NCBI GenBank assembly: GCA_030446945.1
Contig: JAUJMI010000188.1
Location: forward strand, 1-7,236
DNA length: 7,236 nt
Source: Longimicrobium sp.
GTDB lineage: Bacteria > Gemmatimonadota > Gemmatimonadetes > Longimicrobiales > Longimicrobiaceae
Reading direction: 5' to 3'
Made by a program: the position numbers and the translations under genes. Below, piece after piece: positions 6,715-7,236 of this stretch (its first letter is position 1; each line of letters opens with the position of its first letter). Below the pieces are notes generated by a model, which worked only from the letters and a program-made list of their open reading frames with translations, was not told the origin of the DNA and did no database searches.

Positions 6715-6806
6715 AGTGCGTGAGTGCGTTAGTGCATCGGTGCGTGGGACTGACTACTGAGTGCTGAGTGCTGAGTGACCGCAGTTCAGCACTCAGGACT
6801 CAGGAC
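6715..6806. repeat. Tandem short repeats and hairpin in the ftsQ-ftsA spacer
   Basis: Two repeat arrays adjoin. The first is four imperfect 8-base units: AGTGCGTG (6715), AGTGCGTT (6723), AGTGCATC (6731) and GGTGCGTG (6739). The second is three perfect CTGAGTG heptamers (6757-6777). The sequence CTGAGTGCTGA (6764-6774, with an alternative copy at 6757-6767) pairs perfectly with TCAGCACTCAG (6786-6796) to make an 11-bp hairpin with an 11-base loop. Two ACTCAGG units end the block (6791-6797 and 6798-6804). The stop codon assigned to ftsQ lies inside these last units. Such arrays may be slippage-prone or dispersed elements. No promoter was identified. Confidence 0.65.
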
Positions 6807-6871
6807 TTCTTTTCCGGCAGCCTGACCACGATCTGATCCTCCCACCGCGCGTCCACCCGAATCCTGCGCTG
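6800..6871 (-). CDS. ftsQ: FtsQ C-terminal fragment (5' part missing)
   Basis: Directly upstream of ftsA, the minus strand encodes QRRIRVDARWEDQ and then IVVRLPEKKS before a TGA at 6802-6800. A final basic-hydrophobic strand of the form R-R-I-R-V-D-x-R-(hydrophobic)-x-x-Q-(hydrophobic)-V-V-R, near the protein end and next to ftsA, fits the C-terminus of FtsQ. FtsQ is a single-pass membrane protein with POTRA and beta domains that scaffolds FtsL and FtsB. Only about 23 residues of an expected 250 or so are present. The frame stays open to 6916, but the residues there look unlike FtsQ, because the DNA has become an SMP-30 gene on the other strand. The identification rests on a short match plus synteny. 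The upper boundary given is the estimated join. Confidence 0.6.
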   Translation of the reverse strand, partial: QRRIRVDARWEDQIVVRLPEKKS

Positions 6872-7236
6872 CGACGAGACGACTGGCGACAGCGGCGTCT
6901 TTCGCCACCCCGCCGTCTATACCAACGGCAATACCGTCGATTCTCGGGGCCGTCTGGTCAGTTGCGAGCATGGCGGACGGCGAGTCAGCCGCACCGAGCA
7001 CGACGGGTCGATCACGACCATCGCGGACCGGCACGACGGGAAGCGATTCAACAGCCCGAACGACGTGGCGGTCCACTCCGACGGCTCGATCTGGTTCACC
7101 GATCCCGCCTATGGGATCGAGTCCGACTATGAGGGGCATCGCGCCGAGAGCGAGATCGGCGCCTGCCACGTCTATCGCGTCGATCCGGCGTCCGGCGCGG
7201 TCCAGGTCGTCGCCGACGACTTCGACCGGCCCAATG
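6858..7236 (+). CDS. SMP-30/gluconolactonase-family protein, partial at both ends
   Basis: A plus-strand frame with no start codon near its beginning is open from 6837 to the window edge. From RILRCDETTG (6858 on) it reads as an SMP-30/gluconolactonase/LRE-type six-bladed beta-propeller. Visible motifs are GVFRHPAVYTNGNTVD, GRLVSCEHGGRRVSRTEHDG, KRFNSPNDVAVHSDGSIWFT, EGHRAESEIGACHVYRVDP, and the final DDFDRPN at the edge. In this family the NSPND and (P)N-G positions supply metal-binding asparagines. Known members are metal-dependent lactonases that open sugar lactones, and this fragment is about 126 residues of a usual 290-310. The N-terminal 70 or so residues are absent: a TGA at 6834-6836 and ftsQ-like minus-strand coding lie there instead. 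Its orientation opposes every other gene in the window. It is either foreign sequence joined by misassembly or a gene broken by rearrangement. Confidence 0.88.

Noticed and set aside
5421..6767. 448-residue plus-strand open frame
   Set aside because: It is antisense to ftsA. It is a shadow of the GC-rich third codon positions.
6786..7169. 127-residue minus-strand frame at the right end
   Set aside because: It is antisense to a plus-strand frame with many clear SMP-30/gluconolactonase motifs.
1..7236. CRISPR array, tRNA, rRNA, transposase or anti-phage defence genes
   Set aside because: No regularly spaced repeats with unique spacers, cloverleaf sequences, rRNA segments or matching protein motifs were seen on either strand.

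Overview
This window reads as a GC-rich bacterial chromosome segment. All the confident genes lie on the minus strand and form a cell-division and cell-wall cluster. In transcription order they are the 3' end of ftsQ, then ftsA, ftsZ, an exported MepM/Csd3-type M23 peptidase, hisA, a 77-residue protein resembling the C-terminal domain of ribosomal protein bL12, and an exported two-lobed aspartic-protease-like protein. The high GC content, the order ftsQ-ftsA-ftsZ-M23-hisA, and the short intergenic repeats (TGTCATCCTGA...TCAGGATGACA, CACACGGAGACACAGAGG, CTGAGTG heptamers) suggest Gemmatimonadota, possibly near Longimicrobium. That assignment is from memory of the group and is not proved by the sequence.

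Layout. Bases 1-580 hold no convincing gene, only a short hairpin (39-65) and a roughly 155-bp element with nested inverted repeats (172-326). Bases 581-1543 encode the aspartic-protease-like protein. Bases 1619-3895 are a tightly packed unit of M23 peptidase, hisA and the bL12-CTD-like gene, with overlapping stop and start codons. Bases 3896-4126 are a gap that holds a structured terminator candidate for ftsZ and a repeat-bearing leader for the M23 gene. Bases 4127-6704 hold ftsZ and ftsA. Bases 6705-6799 are a repeat-rich spacer whose edge contains the ftsQ stop codon.

How the genes work together. FtsQ, FtsA and FtsZ are core divisome proteins. FtsZ forms the ring, FtsA tethers it to the membrane through a C-terminal amphipathic helix, and FtsQ belongs to the periplasmic FtsQLB complex. 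The M23 peptidase would open peptidoglycan crosslinks in the same compartment. HisA (histidine biosynthesis) appears to be a passenger, translationally coupled to the peptidase.

The right end is anomalous. Only about 23 codons of ftsQ remain before the sequence changes, near 6858-6872, into the interior of a plus-strand SMP-30/gluconolactonase gene that lacks its N-terminus and runs off the window. Neither gene is complete at this join. An assembly chimera is the leading explanation and a real rearrangement is the alternative. I see no tRNA, rRNA, CRISPR array, transposase or defence system, and nothing that looks like a new multi-gene system. The most unusual single genes are the two-lobed protease-like protein and the small bL12-CTD-like protein.
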